A stretch of DNA of 64,000 nt. It comes from Pedobacter rhodius (GTDB lineage: Bacteria; Bacteroidota; Bacteroidia; Sphingobacteriales; Sphingobacteriaceae). Below the pieces are notes generated by a model, which searched no databases, was not told the origin of the DNA, and saw nothing but the letters and a program-made list of their open reading frames with translations. A program made the translations under genes and the position numbers. The DNA lies in contig NZ_JAPWGL010000002.1 of NCBI RefSeq assembly GCF_027213645.1, positions 744,001-808,000 on the forward strand. Direction: 5' to 3'. Below, one piece after another: positions 44,593 to 52,650 of the stretch (position 1 is its first letter; each line of letters starts with the position of its first letter).

Positions 44593-45687
44593 TCATGCAA
44601 GTTTATACACCTTCCCTGGCAGCGAAACGATAATTCCCTGCATCTCTAAGGTAAGCATAACAATTGCCAGTTTACTCTGTTGAATATTCAGTGCAACGCT
44701 AAGTTCGTCAATGGAAAGCTGGCCATTTTGCAGTGCATCCACCACTTTTTGTTCGTTTGCAGTAAGGTTCATTTGCAATGTTGTTTGGGCCTGTTTTTGA
44801 TGTACCTTCACTTCATCATCCCAGCCTAAATAATAAATCAGATCTTTTGCATTGTTAATCAATCCCGCCCGGTTTGTTTTTATCAGAAAGTTGCATCCTT
44901 CTGAGAGTATATCGTTTGTCCGGCCCGGAAAAGCATAAACATCTTTGTTATAAGAATTTGCAATTTCAGCTGTAATTAATGCGCCCCCTTTTATGGAGGC
45001 CTCCACAACAATTGTTGCGTCGGCAATACCTGCAATAATTCGATTTCGCTGGGGGAAGTTTTGCCTGTCCGGATTGGTTAAAATTGGAAACTCTGACAGC
45101 AGCCCTCCATTCGATACCATTTTTTGAGATACAGTTTTATGTACCTGGGGATATAACCTATCCAAACCATGGCCTAACACGCCTACTGTTGTTATGTCAT
45201 TTGAGATACATTCTTTATGTATAGCAACATCAATTCCATAAGCCAGGCCGCTTACAATTAAAACATTATATGGTGCTAAAACCTCGCAAATTTGTTTGCA
45301 CAAACTTCTCCCGTATTCTGTTGCATTTCTGGAACCAACAATACTGATTATCCTGGAGTGATTTAAATCCGCTTTACCTTTAAAATAAAGGAGAATTGGT
45401 GCATCACAACAATTTTTAAGTCTTTTAGGGTAGTTCTTGTCTGAGAAAAAAAGTACATCTATGCCATGCTTCTCTACAAATTTGAGTTCTTCTTCTGCTC
45501 GCTTTAGCGCAGTTGTATTTAAAATAGATTCTACAGTTTTACCACCAATTCCCGGAATCTGTAACAACTGTTTCCTGGTTGCTGTAAAAACACTTTCTGC
45601 ACTTCCGCAGTAAGCCAGTAAATTTTTGGCATGAACAGGACCGATAGACTTAATAAAAGTCAAAGCAATTTTGTGAAGTGTACTCAT
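44593..45687 (-). CDS. dprA: DNA-processing protein DprA
   Basis: A 364-residue protein. I start it at ATG 45687 because the codon one step upstream is TTG. The N-terminus has a helix-hairpin-helix (LLQIPGIGGKTVESIL); the Rossmann core has SIVGSRNATEYGR-like start, VSGLAYGIDVAIH, and GLDRLYPQVHK; a winged helix (LSIDELSVALNIQQSKLAIVMLTLEMQGII) ends the protein. DprA loads RecA on incoming single-stranded DNA in natural transformation. No competence genes adjoin it. Confidence 0.95.
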   Translation of the reverse strand: MSTLHKIALTFIKSIGPVHAKNLLAYCGSAESVFTATRKQLLQIPGIGGKTVESILNTTALKRAEEELKFVEKHGIDVLFFSDKNYPKRLKNCCDAPILLYFKGKADLNHSRIISIVGSRNATEYGRSLCKQICEVLAPYNVLIVSGLAYGIDVAIHKECISNDITTVGVLGHGLDRLYPQVHKTVSQKMVSNGGLLSEFPILTNPDRQNFPQRNRIIAGIADATIVVEASIKGGALITAEIANSYNKDVYAFPGRTNDILSEGCNFLIKTNRAGLINNAKDLIYYLGWDDEVKVHQKQAQTTLQMNLTANEQKVVDALQNGQLSIDELSVALNIQQSKLAIVMLTLEMQGIIVSLPGKVYKLA

Positions 45688-45741
45688 CAATTTTAAACTA
45701 AGGTTAATAAATGCGGGATGATTTATTCCTTAAAATGAAGC

Positions 45742-46008
45742 TTAAAAATCGATATCTATCAAGCTTTTAATTGGGATGTGGATGTTGTTTTTTAATTGTA
45801 TATATTTTTCTGTAACGGCCCAAACTGTTGTATCTACACGTTTCGGGCCAATTGTAGTATTAAAAGTGATAACTGCTTTGGATTTAAATTCATTACCAAG
45901 CCGCTGTGCCTCATTAAGTTTAGTTTTCAGTTCTAAAGTATGGTCTTCTTTTGCATTGATGATATTTAAATAGCTTATATGTTCCTTTTCTACAATTTCA
46001 ATTGGCAT
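45742..46008 (-). CDS. Small conserved hypothetical protein (88 aa)
   Basis: An 88-residue basic soluble protein (MPIEIVEKEHISYLNIINAKEDHTLELKTK, FKSKAVITFNTTIGPKRVDTTVWAVTEKYIQLKNNIHIPIKSLIDIDF). It looks like a PH- or SRPBCC-like small beta protein seen next to dprA in Bacteroidota. Function unknown. It is 54 bp upstream of dprA on the same strand. Confidence 0.65.
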   Translation of the reverse strand: MPIEIVEKEHISYLNIINAKEDHTLELKTKLNEAQRLGNEFKSKAVITFNTTIGPKRVDTTVWAVTEKYIQLKNNIHIPIKSLIDIDF

Positions 46009-46089
46009 AATATCTCTTTAACGATTAATGATAAACAAGCTTATCGAAATTTTAGAAAAAAAACAACCTTTAGTTTAATTTATCTGATA

Positions 46090-46123
46090 AATAAAAAAAC
46101 CGGTATTAGTCAGATACCGGTTT
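46090..46123 (-). terminator. Rho-independent terminator of the S41 peptidase gene
   Basis: On the minus strand, stem AAACCGGTAT / ATACCGGTTT (46114-46123 and 46097-46106) with a 7-nt loop, followed by seven U. It lies 19 bp after the stop of the peptidase gene. Confidence 0.8.
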
Positions 46124-46141
46124 CAAAAATTTATGTTTGGT

Positions 46142-47632
46142 TTATTTATTCAATTTCAACTTTCTGGTTTCCACCATTCCTTTAAATTCATGATTTAATT
46201 GCTCATTAGCCTGATCTATTAATGCCCTCGATGCAGAAGTACTGCTCAGCGAATTATCTTTAGCCAATGCAGAGAAGTTTCCGTTTGCAGAATAATACAG
46301 TGCCTGTGAAAGCATTTTCTCTGATACATCTCCAAAATCTTTTGTTAAATCATCCGTAACATCTTTATCAACTGTCATCCCTGAAAAATAGTCACCCTGG
46401 TTTAACTGGTTTTTAGTTTGAAATTGAGGGATATACAAATCATTTTTATCAATTCTTAAAGAAAAGAAACCTACAGGCTTACCATAAGTTGTTTTACCGA
46501 TTAACTTAACATCCATTACCGGTTTTAAGTTATTGATCAGCAATTCACTGGCTGATGCAGTAGAAGAAGTTACAATGAAATAAACCCTTGAAAGATTATT
46601 CAGTGCTCCTCTCTTAGCAAAAACTTCCTGATTTCCTGCCGCCGCAGTTGGCTTGTAGGAGTAATCAAAATAAGAATACAAACGTGTTACACCGTCATTT
46701 CCTTTAGCATAGAATTTCTGGTTTTGAAGAATAGTTGCTTTTTCATCCTGCATGGTTTGTGTCCAATAGGTTGTGTACATTATTTTTCCGTTTTGAGCGG
46801 GCGGTGCAATCAAATTGGTAAATACCTCAGAAGTAGCAACTGAACCGCCGCCGTTATAACGCAAATCAACAACCAACTCCGTAACGCCATCTGCAGCAAA
46901 TTTTGTAAAAGCAGCATCTAATAAAGTGGCTGAATTAGTTGTAAAGCTGTTAAATACAATATATCCAACTTTTTTTGCACCAACGGTATAGGTATTAGAA
47001 AATAAAATCGGGTTTATATTATAAGTAGCACGGTTAATGGTAACGTCTGCTGAAGTACCGTCGGGCTTCAAAACAGTCATTGTGATAGAAGGATTAGTTC
47101 CAAATATCGAACTATTTAAGTTATCAATATCTGCCTGGCTGGATCTGGAAACACCACCTCCGTTTACTTTTGTTATTTGATAGCCTCTTTTCAATCCTTG
47201 TGCATCGGCCGGAGAACCCGCATAAACAAATTTAACCCTTAGTAAATTGGTTGCATCAAAATTAGCTGAAAAACCATAGTCTCCGCTAACGCCACTTAGC
47301 TGTGTTGCCACTGAGCCATCATCAATAAATGAATATTTATCTTTTCCTCCGGTACTCGGCAAAGCTTTTATTGCTGCAAGCACGGCATCGTTAGAACTAT
47401 ACTGTCTTGGATTAAAAGTAGCATAAGTTGGCATTCCGGTATTCCAAAGATAAGTTTGCTGCGCATACAGGTAAATTGAATCTTTTGTTAGCTCCGCTCT
47501 TGTTCCTGGGGTACCAGGTACTGTAGAACCGCCGTCAGGACTAACGGAAGATTTTTTACATGATGTTGTTAAACCAATAACAGCAATTAAAGTGCACAGT
47601 AATAGTTTTTGTACATTAACCTTTTTAGTCAT
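46142..47632 (-). CDS. S41-family C-terminal processing peptidase, lipoprotein
   Basis: A 496-residue lipoprotein (lipobox GLTTSCKK). A tail-specific-protease core is seen: a PDZ-like region (YAGSPADAQGLKRGYQI), TELVVDLRYNGGGSVATSE, the nucleophile in VTSSTASASELLINNL, and Lys in GKTTYGKPVG. These supply the Ser-Lys dyad of S41 peptidases. It cleaves exported proteins from the C-terminus; the target is not known. It overlaps the next gene upstream (HAD-like) by 8 bp. Confidence 0.9.
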   Translation of the reverse strand: MTKKVNVQKLLLCTLIAVIGLTTSCKKSSVSPDGGSTVPGTPGTRAELTKDSIYLYAQQTYLWNTGMPTYATFNPRQYSSNDAVLAAIKALPSTGGKDKYSFIDDGSVATQLSGVSGDYGFSANFDATNLLRVKFVYAGSPADAQGLKRGYQITKVNGGGVSRSSQADIDNLNSSIFGTNPSITMTVLKPDGTSADVTINRATYNINPILFSNTYTVGAKKVGYIVFNSFTTNSATLLDAAFTKFAADGVTELVVDLRYNGGGSVATSEVFTNLIAPPAQNGKIMYTTYWTQTMQDEKATILQNQKFYAKGNDGVTRLYSYFDYSYKPTAAAGNQEVFAKRGALNNLSRVYFIVTSSTASASELLINNLKPVMDVKLIGKTTYGKPVGFFSLRIDKNDLYIPQFQTKNQLNQGDYFSGMTVDKDVTDDLTKDFGDVSEKMLSQALYYSANGNFSALAKDNSLSSTSASRALIDQANEQLNHEFKGMVETRKLKLNK

Positions 47633-48242
47633 ATTTATTGTAAATTTCTAGTGACACAATATACGGCAAATTAATTAATTTAGATTGTTGTTCATCAAAT
47701 TTATTTGCACCTACAACTAACGCATCTTTAGCGGTTAAATTGTTGTTATTTAATATGTTCTGAAAAATTTCTGCCTTAGACTGATTCAGTTCATTTGTAA
47801 AGAAAACAGTCAGGTATTTTTCCAGGCCATTCCACTCGGTTTGTTTAATTTTATTTAATTGCTGTTCGGCGTCGCCGGTCGTAACAATAAAAATTTGTTT
47901 TCTGTCTATTACCAATTCCTGTAAAAACTCAAGCATATTTTTATACAGCAATAATTTTAATGGTAAACGGGCATTCTGGTGTAATAAATCAAAATTATGC
48001 TGATAACTGTCGGCAAGCCCGAATTTTTGAGCCGTTTTTTTAAAAAGCCCATCAGTTCCTTTACCTTCATATTCTAAGCGCATAAAATCTAATATGGACT
48101 GCGCATTTTTTTGCTCGGTATATTCTATAAATTGAGCAAATAAATAATAAACCTGTAACAGATAATCTTTCGCAGGAAATAAAACATCATCAAGTTCAAA
48201 AATTATGATTTTTTTATCTTTCGCTAGTTGGTATGCATCCAT
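47625..48242 (-). CDS. HAD-superfamily-like protein with degenerate catalytic motifs
   Basis: A 205-residue protein of HAD fold. Motif I reads FELDDVLFP where active members have FDLDDTLxP, so the nucleophile position is Glu. Motif II is IVTTGD, the Lys motif is in NQSKAEIF, and the motif IV region is VVGANKFDE instead of VGDxxxD. Two of the catalytic Asp residues are therefore altered, and phosphatase activity is doubtful. It starts 1 bp after the stop of the next upstream gene, and overlaps the peptidase gene by 8 bp: one operon of three. Confidence 0.7.
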   Translation of the reverse strand: MDAYQLAKDKKIIIFELDDVLFPAKDYLLQVYYLFAQFIEYTEQKNAQSILDFMRLEYEGKGTDGLFKKTAQKFGLADSYQHNFDLLHQNARLPLKLLLYKNMLEFLQELVIDRKQIFIVTTGDAEQQLNKIKQTEWNGLEKYLTVFFTNELNQSKAEIFQNILNNNNLTAKDALVVGANKFDEQQSKLINLPYIVSLEIYNKYD

Positions 48243-48243
48243 A

Positions 48244-48720
48244 TTAGATGGTAAAAAGTTTAAAATCCTTATTATTATCTGAATAAAATACCCCGTTTAA
48301 GTTTTCGGCGGTTTTTAAATTATGCTTTTCTCCGGAGGTATAAATGCAATTTCCTTTTATAAAAATGCTGAAATTTGTTCCTGAACTTTTTTCCCCGCTT
48401 AAAAAATCATGTAAATTTTCTAATGATGGTAAAAGAACATCTATACCATATTCTCCAAATAATACTGCAGATTTTGCAATTGGCTCTACTTCAAAATGGT
48501 GAAGTGGAATTATGCTATCAACTGCTTCAGTAATGCAAAAATTAAGTAAAATATGTGCGATACTATCTTTATTTAATTCGCCTATTGATGAAAACGCATA
48601 GTTATCCGTAATCATACCCGGTACAGATCCATAATCTGCAAATAAAATAAAATGACCGGGAAAAGCTTTTAGTAATTTTAGTGCTTTTGAATTATTGCCG
48701 CCTGTAATGAGTATTTTCAA
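48244..48720 (-). CDS. Rossmann-like (pre-ATP-grasp) protein, 158 aa
   Basis: A 158-residue protein with the start TGGNNSKALKLLKAFPGHFILFADYGSVPG and HHFEVEPIAKSAVLFGEYGIDVLLPSLENL, similar to the N-terminal part of ATP-grasp ligases of the PylC/carbamoyl-phosphate-synthase type but without the ATP-grasp domain. It uses a TTG start (48718-48720), as no in-frame ATG precedes the fold. First gene of a minus-strand operon with the HAD-like and S41 genes. Function not known. Confidence 0.55.
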   Translation of the reverse strand: MKILITGGNNSKALKLLKAFPGHFILFADYGSVPGMITDNYAFSSIGELNKDSIAHILLNFCITEAVDSIIPLHHFEVEPIAKSAVLFGEYGIDVLLPSLENLHDFLSGEKSSGTNFSIFIKGNCIYTSGEKHNLKTAENLNGVFYSDNNKDFKLFTI

Positions 48721-48789
48721 ATTTGATATTGCTTTATTGCCCGATAGTAATTGCTGAATTGCTTTATTGTTGGTAATAGTGTATCAACA

Positions 48790-48938
48790 CCATAATCCTG
48801 AAAATCCTTAAATCCTGTTCTTATACGATTAATCCACCCTATTTTTAAAACCATTTCATCATGAAAATCCTTAAATCCTGTTCATCATGAAAATCCTTAA
48901 ATCCTGTAAATCCTGTTCCTATACGATTAATCCGTCTT
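48790..48938. repeat. 98-bp tandem duplication including the lolD 3' end
   Basis: AAATCCTTAAATCCTGTTC occurs three times between 48801 and 48910. The word ATACGATTAATCC occurs at 48823 and again at 48921, where it is the last codons and stop of lolD, giving a period of 98 bp. The gap after lolD therefore holds a tandem duplicate of its 3' end. Confidence 0.65.
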
Positions 48939-49569
48939 TCATGGTCACTACCCTGTCGCTTGTTTTCGCAAGGTGTTCGTTATGTGTTACAATTACAAAA
49001 GTTTGTTGAAAGTTGTCCCGAAGGTTAACAAAAAGCTGATGCAGTGCAGCGGCGTTTTCCGAATCCAAATTTCCTGAGGGTTCATCTGCAAGAATGATGG
49101 ATGGATTATTGATTAATGCCCTGGCTATTGCCACCCTTTGTTGTTCGCCACCTGATAACTGATTCGGTTTATGATTTGCCCTATCCTTCAGTCCAAATAA
49201 ATCCAGTAATTCTAAAGCCCTCACTTCAGCTTGTTTTTTATTTGTTTTAGCAATAAATGCAGGAATGCAGATATTCTCAATTGCACTGAACTCCGGCAAT
49301 AAATGGTGAAACTGAAATACGAAGCCAATATTCTGATTCCGGAAAGCGCTTAATAATTCGCCGCTTAATTTGCTTATTATGATTCCTTTTAGCTCTACCG
49401 CTCCGCTATCAGGTTTGTCGAGCGTTCCCAAAATATGTAACAACGTACTTTTTCCTGCTCCTGAAGGACCAATAATACTGACGATTTCTCCCTTTTGCAC
49501 CTCAAAATTTACCCCTTTTAATATCTGTAGATTTCCGTACGATTTTCTTACTTCAGTGGCTTTTAGCAT
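48919..49569 (-). CDS. lolD: ABC ATPase, LolD-like (lipoprotein-release type)
   Basis: A 216-residue ABC ATPase. Walker A is GPSGAGKST, signature LSGGEQQRV, Walker [12 protein letters not shown], switch VTHNEHLA. Length, [22 protein letters not shown], and the short C-terminus fit LolD/MacB-type ATPases that drive lipoprotein release or MacB-like export. No LolC/E permease gene adjoins it, so the partner is elsewhere. The 3' end is duplicated in the following gap (48790-48918). Confidence 0.85.
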   Translation of the reverse strand: MLKATEVRKSYGNLQILKGVNFEVQKGEIVSIIGPSGAGKSTLLHILGTLDKPDSGAVELKGIIISKLSGELLSAFRNQNIGFVFQFHHLLPEFSAIENICIPAFIAKTNKKQAEVRALELLDLFGLKDRANHKPNQLSGGEQQRVAIARALINNPSIILADEPSGNLDSENAAALHQLFVNLRDNFQQTFVIVTHNEHLAKTSDRVVTMKDGLIV

Positions 49570-49599
49570 GGTGTAAAATTAAGAAAAAAGATTAAAGCG

Positions 49600-49930
49600 G
49601 AAAGAGCAAGGAACAAGGATAAAAGAACAAAGAACTAAAACCTAAATCGGTGTAATCCAAAAATCAGTGTAATCATCCCGAAGAAAAAAGGGAAGCCCAA
49701 AGAATAAGGATAAAAGAACAAGGAAATAAAACCTAAAAGCAGTGTAATCCAAAAATCAGTGTAATCATCCCGAAGGAAAAAGGAAGCCCAAAGAACAAGG
49801 ATAAAAGAACAATGAAATAAAACCTAAAATCAGTGTAATCCCAAAATCAGTGTAATCATACCGAAGGAAAAAAGGAAGATTAAAGAACAAGGATAAAAGA
49901 ACTAAATCTAAAATCAGTGCAATCATCCCA
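49600..49930. repeat. 91-bp tandem repeat, about four copies
   Basis: The word GGATAAAAGAAC begins at 49617, 49708, 49799 and 49891, so the period is 91 or 92 bp. Each unit also contains the words AATCAGTGTAATCAT and CCGAAGGAAAAAGGAAG. The AATCGGTGTAATCC word also occurs at 37985. No protein frame runs through. It separates lolD from the membrane module at 50 kb. Confidence 0.8.
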
Positions 49931-49946
49931 CAGAAAAAAAATAAAA

Positions 49947-49999
49947 TTTGCAAATACGAAATTCTTATTTAACTTTGAAAAACAAAGCACTTTTAAAAT
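49947..49999 (+). promoter_or_regulatory. Promoter plus palindromic operator of the membrane module
   Basis: TTTG at 49947-49950, 19 bases, then TAACTTTG at 49970-49977. The CTTTG-AAAAA-CAAAG palindrome begins inside the -7 element, and the repeat element as a whole (ACTTTGAAAAACAAAGCACTTTT..., 49972-49999) ends at the ATG (49998). It recurs before the DUF4173 gene at 50951. It is a likely operator for the winged-helix protein encoded at 50635. Confidence 0.65.
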
Positions 50000-50633
50000 G
50001 AATAGTCAGGAAGAACAACTAAATGCACTAAAAGACATCCGACAGATGATGGATAGATCGTCAAGATTTATTTCTTTAAGTGGTTTATCTGGTGTATTTG
50101 CGGGTGTTATCGCTTTATTTGGCGCTTATTTTGCCAATGAAGAAGTAGAAAAGTTCTTAACAGGCAGCGGTTATAGTTATGGTATTCAGGGTGAAATTGA
50201 CCTGGAATACAACCTCATCAAATTAGCATTAATTGTTTTATTTGTGGCTTTGGCCGGCGGCATTTTGTTCACCTACCGACAAAGTCAGCGAAATAACTTA
50301 CCAATTTGGGATAAGACATCTAAATCGCTACTCATCAATCTTTTTATACCAATATTTACGGGCGGGTTATTCATTATTGCTTTACTATTTAACCACCCGA
50401 ATACCTACAGCATTATTGCACCAACCTGTTTAATTTTTTATGGCTTAGGCCTTATAAATGCAAGTAAGTATACCTATAGCGACATCCGTTACCTGGGCTA
50501 TCTGGAGGTTATACTCGGCTTAATCTGCATGTTTAATGTAGGCTATGGCTTAATTTTCTGGGCGATTGGTTTTGGCGTTTTACACGTTATTTATGGTCTT
50601 CTGATGTATTTTAAATACGAGAAAGGCAAATAA
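49998..50633 (+). CDS. Multi-spanning membrane protein of unknown function
   Basis: A 211-residue protein. An upstream frame is open to 49917, but the ATG at 49998 sits right after the promoter, and MNSQEEQLNALKDIRQMMDRSSRFISLSG is a sensible start. After the charged helix it has about six hydrophobic segments (LSGVFAGVIALFGAYF, LIVLFVALAGGILF, IPIFTGGLFIIALLF, GLGLINASKYTY, LGLICMFNVGYGLIFWAIGF, VLHVIYGLLMYF). First gene of the module; the winged-helix gene begins 1 bp later. Confidence 0.8.
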   Translation: MNSQEEQLNALKDIRQMMDRSSRFISLSGLSGVFAGVIALFGAYFANEEVEKFLTGSGYSYGIQGEIDLEYNLIKLALIVLFVALAGGILFTYRQSQRNNLPIWDKTSKSLLINLFIPIFTGGLFIIALLFNHPNTYSIIAPTCLIFYGLGLINASKYTYSDIRYLGYLEVILGLICMFNVGYGLIFWAIGFGVLHVIYGLLMYFKYEKGK

Positions 50634-50634
50634 G

Positions 50635-50931
50635 ATGAAGAACCCGATAGCTGATTTAAATAAAATTTTTGATAGCCGGATCAGGTTAGGCGTAATGTCT
50701 GTACTTGTGGTTAATAATGAAATCGGCTTTAACGATTTAAAACAAATGCTGGAGTTGACCGACGGTAATTTAGCATCACATTTAAATACATTAGAACAAG
50801 CCGAATTTATTAAGGTGCATAAAGGCTTTATCGGCAGAAAAACCAGCACCACCTATTCTATAACAGATTTGGGCAAGCAAGCTTTTAAAGCTCATTTAGA
50901 TGCCCTTGAAAAAATGATTAAAAAACTGTAG
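50635..50931 (+). CDS. Winged-helix transcriptional regulator
   Basis: A 98-residue winged helix (DSRIRLGVMSVLVVNNEIGFNDLKQMLELTDGNLASHLNTLEQAEFIKVHKGFIGRKTSTTYSITDLGKQAFKAHL). It is similar to the small ArsR/MarR-like regulators that accompany Bacteroidota membrane modules. It lies between two genes that carry the same CTTTG-N5-CAAAG palindrome in front, so it is the likely repressor of both. Ligand not known. Confidence 0.85.
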   Translation: MKNPIADLNKIFDSRIRLGVMSVLVVNNEIGFNDLKQMLELTDGNLASHLNTLEQAEFIKVHKGFIGRKTSTTYSITDLGKQAFKAHLDALEKMIKKL

Positions 50932-50950
50932 CTATTTTTTTTATTTAAAC

Positions 50951-50978
50951 ACTTTGAAAAACAAAGCGCTTTTAAAAT
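50951..50978 (+). promoter_or_regulatory. Second copy of the CTTTG-N5-CAAAG operator
   Basis: ACTTTGAAAAACAAAGCGCT followed by TTTAAAAT matches the element at 49972-49999 in 27 of 28 positions (one A to G change). It lies 9 bp before the DUF4173 start (50988). The TAnnTTTG pattern is not conserved here (ACACTTTG), so it may act as an operator for read-through or an internal promoter. Confidence 0.6.
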
Positions 50979-50987
50979 TAAAAAACA

Positions 50988-52526
50988 ATGAAAAATAAAT
51001 CCAACCTCTTATTATTGGCGGCCCTTATCGGCGGCTTGCTCTTCAGCATTATATTTTGGGAAGAACGATTGGCCCTTAATTTACTCATTTACAGCCTCTA
51101 CCTGCTAACCATTACCTATTTAAACCCTGAGGTAATTAAAAGTAAAAAAATTAATATTTATGGTGCGGCACACGTTCTGGCGGTAATCCTGGTTGTTGTT
51201 AACAATTCTGATTTAACCTTAGTAACTTATTACATCAGTTTAATTTTAGTTGTCGGCTTCGGTCATCATCAACAATTGAGAACTGTTTTCATGGCTTTTT
51301 TTGCTTTTGTTTTGCAGATGATGACGGTTCCTTTTAACGTAATCAGAAACCTTGGCGAGGTTACTATTGGTAATTTTAACTTGAAACCTCTTTTTAAAAT
51401 CATTAAATACATATTTATACCTGCTGTAATTGTTGTGATTTTTACTTGCCTGTATTCAGCAGCAAGCAGCGTTTTTGCACATTATGCGGAAGCATTATTA
51501 GTGACTATCGGCAATTTTTTCAATACTGTTTTTGGTTTTATCTTTAAAGATTTAAGCTTTGCCCGCTTTATGCACTTCTGTTTCGGACTAATGGTTACAG
51601 CTGGTTTGCTGATGGCATTTTTTGACAAAAGCTTGCAGGAATTTGAGTTAAAATGCAAAGAACAATTATCAAGAACCAGGAAAAATATGAACCAAAAAAC
51701 AATTTGGTTTGAATTTATAAGAATTTTTAGCGGAAATTTATTAACCAGAAAACTCGCATTAAAAACTGAATTTATTACCGGTCTGATTTCCTTTAGCGCA
51801 TTAAACTTATTGCTTCTTTTGTTAAATGCGATTGATATTACCACACTCTGGTTCGGCTATAAACCGGCGGGCAACTTTTCAGCAGATTTACATGATGGTA
51901 CCAATGCATTGATTTTTAGCATTGCTTTGGCAATGGCCATAATCATTTATTTCTTCAGAGGAAACCTGAACTTCTACAGCAAAAGCAAAACTTTAAAAAT
52001 ACTTGCCCTTTCCTGGATGATTCAAAATGCCATTCTTATCATTTCAGTTTTAATACGAGATGGCTATTACATCGAGTTTTATGGCTTAACGCATAAAAGA
52101 ATTGGCGTTTTGGTATTTGCGTTACTCTGTATCATCGGTTTAGCAACTGTTTATGTAAAGGTAGCTAAACAAAAAACGTTTTTTTACTTACTGAAAGTAA
52201 ATGGTGCCATTTGGTTTGCTTTACTGCTCGCATTCAGTGCAATAAACTGGGATATATTTATTGTCAAATATAACTTATCGCATTCTGATTCTATTTCGGT
52301 TGACGCAGACTATTTATTGTCTTTATCTGATAAAACACTACCCGTTTTAGACAAGAACAGATCGAAACTTGAAGGTTTTCTTTTAAAAAGATCAGGAAAA
52401 TCAACTTATCAAAATGAGCTCGACGAAAGGGTAAGCTATTTTAAAGAGCGTTACGAAAAAGTAAGCTGGGTATCGTGGAACCTGCAGGACTGGAACACTG
52501 CTAAATACTTTGGGATTGAGAAATGA
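50988..52526 (+). CDS. DUF4153/DUF4173-type polytopic membrane protein
   Basis: A 512-residue protein with ten or more hydrophobic segments through residue ~430 and a soluble C-terminal end (DYLLSLSDKTLPVLDKNRSKLEGFLLKRSGK, VSWNLQDWNTAKYFG). This order and the terminal W-N motif resemble DUF4173/DUF4153 proteins. No activity is known. The small 40-residue protein overlaps its stop by an ATGA. It belongs to the module with the winged-helix regulator. Confidence 0.75.
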   Translation: MKNKSNLLLLAALIGGLLFSIIFWEERLALNLLIYSLYLLTITYLNPEVIKSKKINIYGAAHVLAVILVVVNNSDLTLVTYYISLILVVGFGHHQQLRTVFMAFFAFVLQMMTVPFNVIRNLGEVTIGNFNLKPLFKIIKYIFIPAVIVVIFTCLYSAASSVFAHYAEALLVTIGNFFNTVFGFIFKDLSFARFMHFCFGLMVTAGLLMAFFDKSLQEFELKCKEQLSRTRKNMNQKTIWFEFIRIFSGNLLTRKLALKTEFITGLISFSALNLLLLLLNAIDITTLWFGYKPAGNFSADLHDGTNALIFSIALAMAIIIYFFRGNLNFYSKSKTLKILALSWMIQNAILIISVLIRDGYYIEFYGLTHKRIGVLVFALLCIIGLATVYVKVAKQKTFFYLLKVNGAIWFALLLAFSAINWDIFIVKYNLSHSDSISVDADYLLSLSDKTLPVLDKNRSKLEGFLLKRSGKSTYQNELDERVSYFKERYEKVSWVSWNLQDWNTAKYFGIEK

Positions 52527-52645
52527 AAAGATATCAAAAAATTACCGCAATGATTTCAGCCCTTATTTTGTTAGCCTGCTTTATCCTAAATAACACGGCT
52601 AAAGAATTTTTTAACCTGCTGATTAGTGAATCACACATTAGATAA
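52523..52645 (+). CDS. Small single-helix protein (40 aa)
   Basis: MKRYQKITAMISALILLACF followed by NNTAKEFFNLLISESHIR. Its ATG overlaps the DUF4173 stop in an ATGA arrangement, which indicates translational coupling. One membrane helix with a short polar tail. Too short for most automatic annotation. The next gene starts 5 bp later. Confidence 0.6.
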   Translation: MKRYQKITAMISALILLACFILNNTAKEFFNLLISESHIR

Positions 52646-52650
52646 ATATT

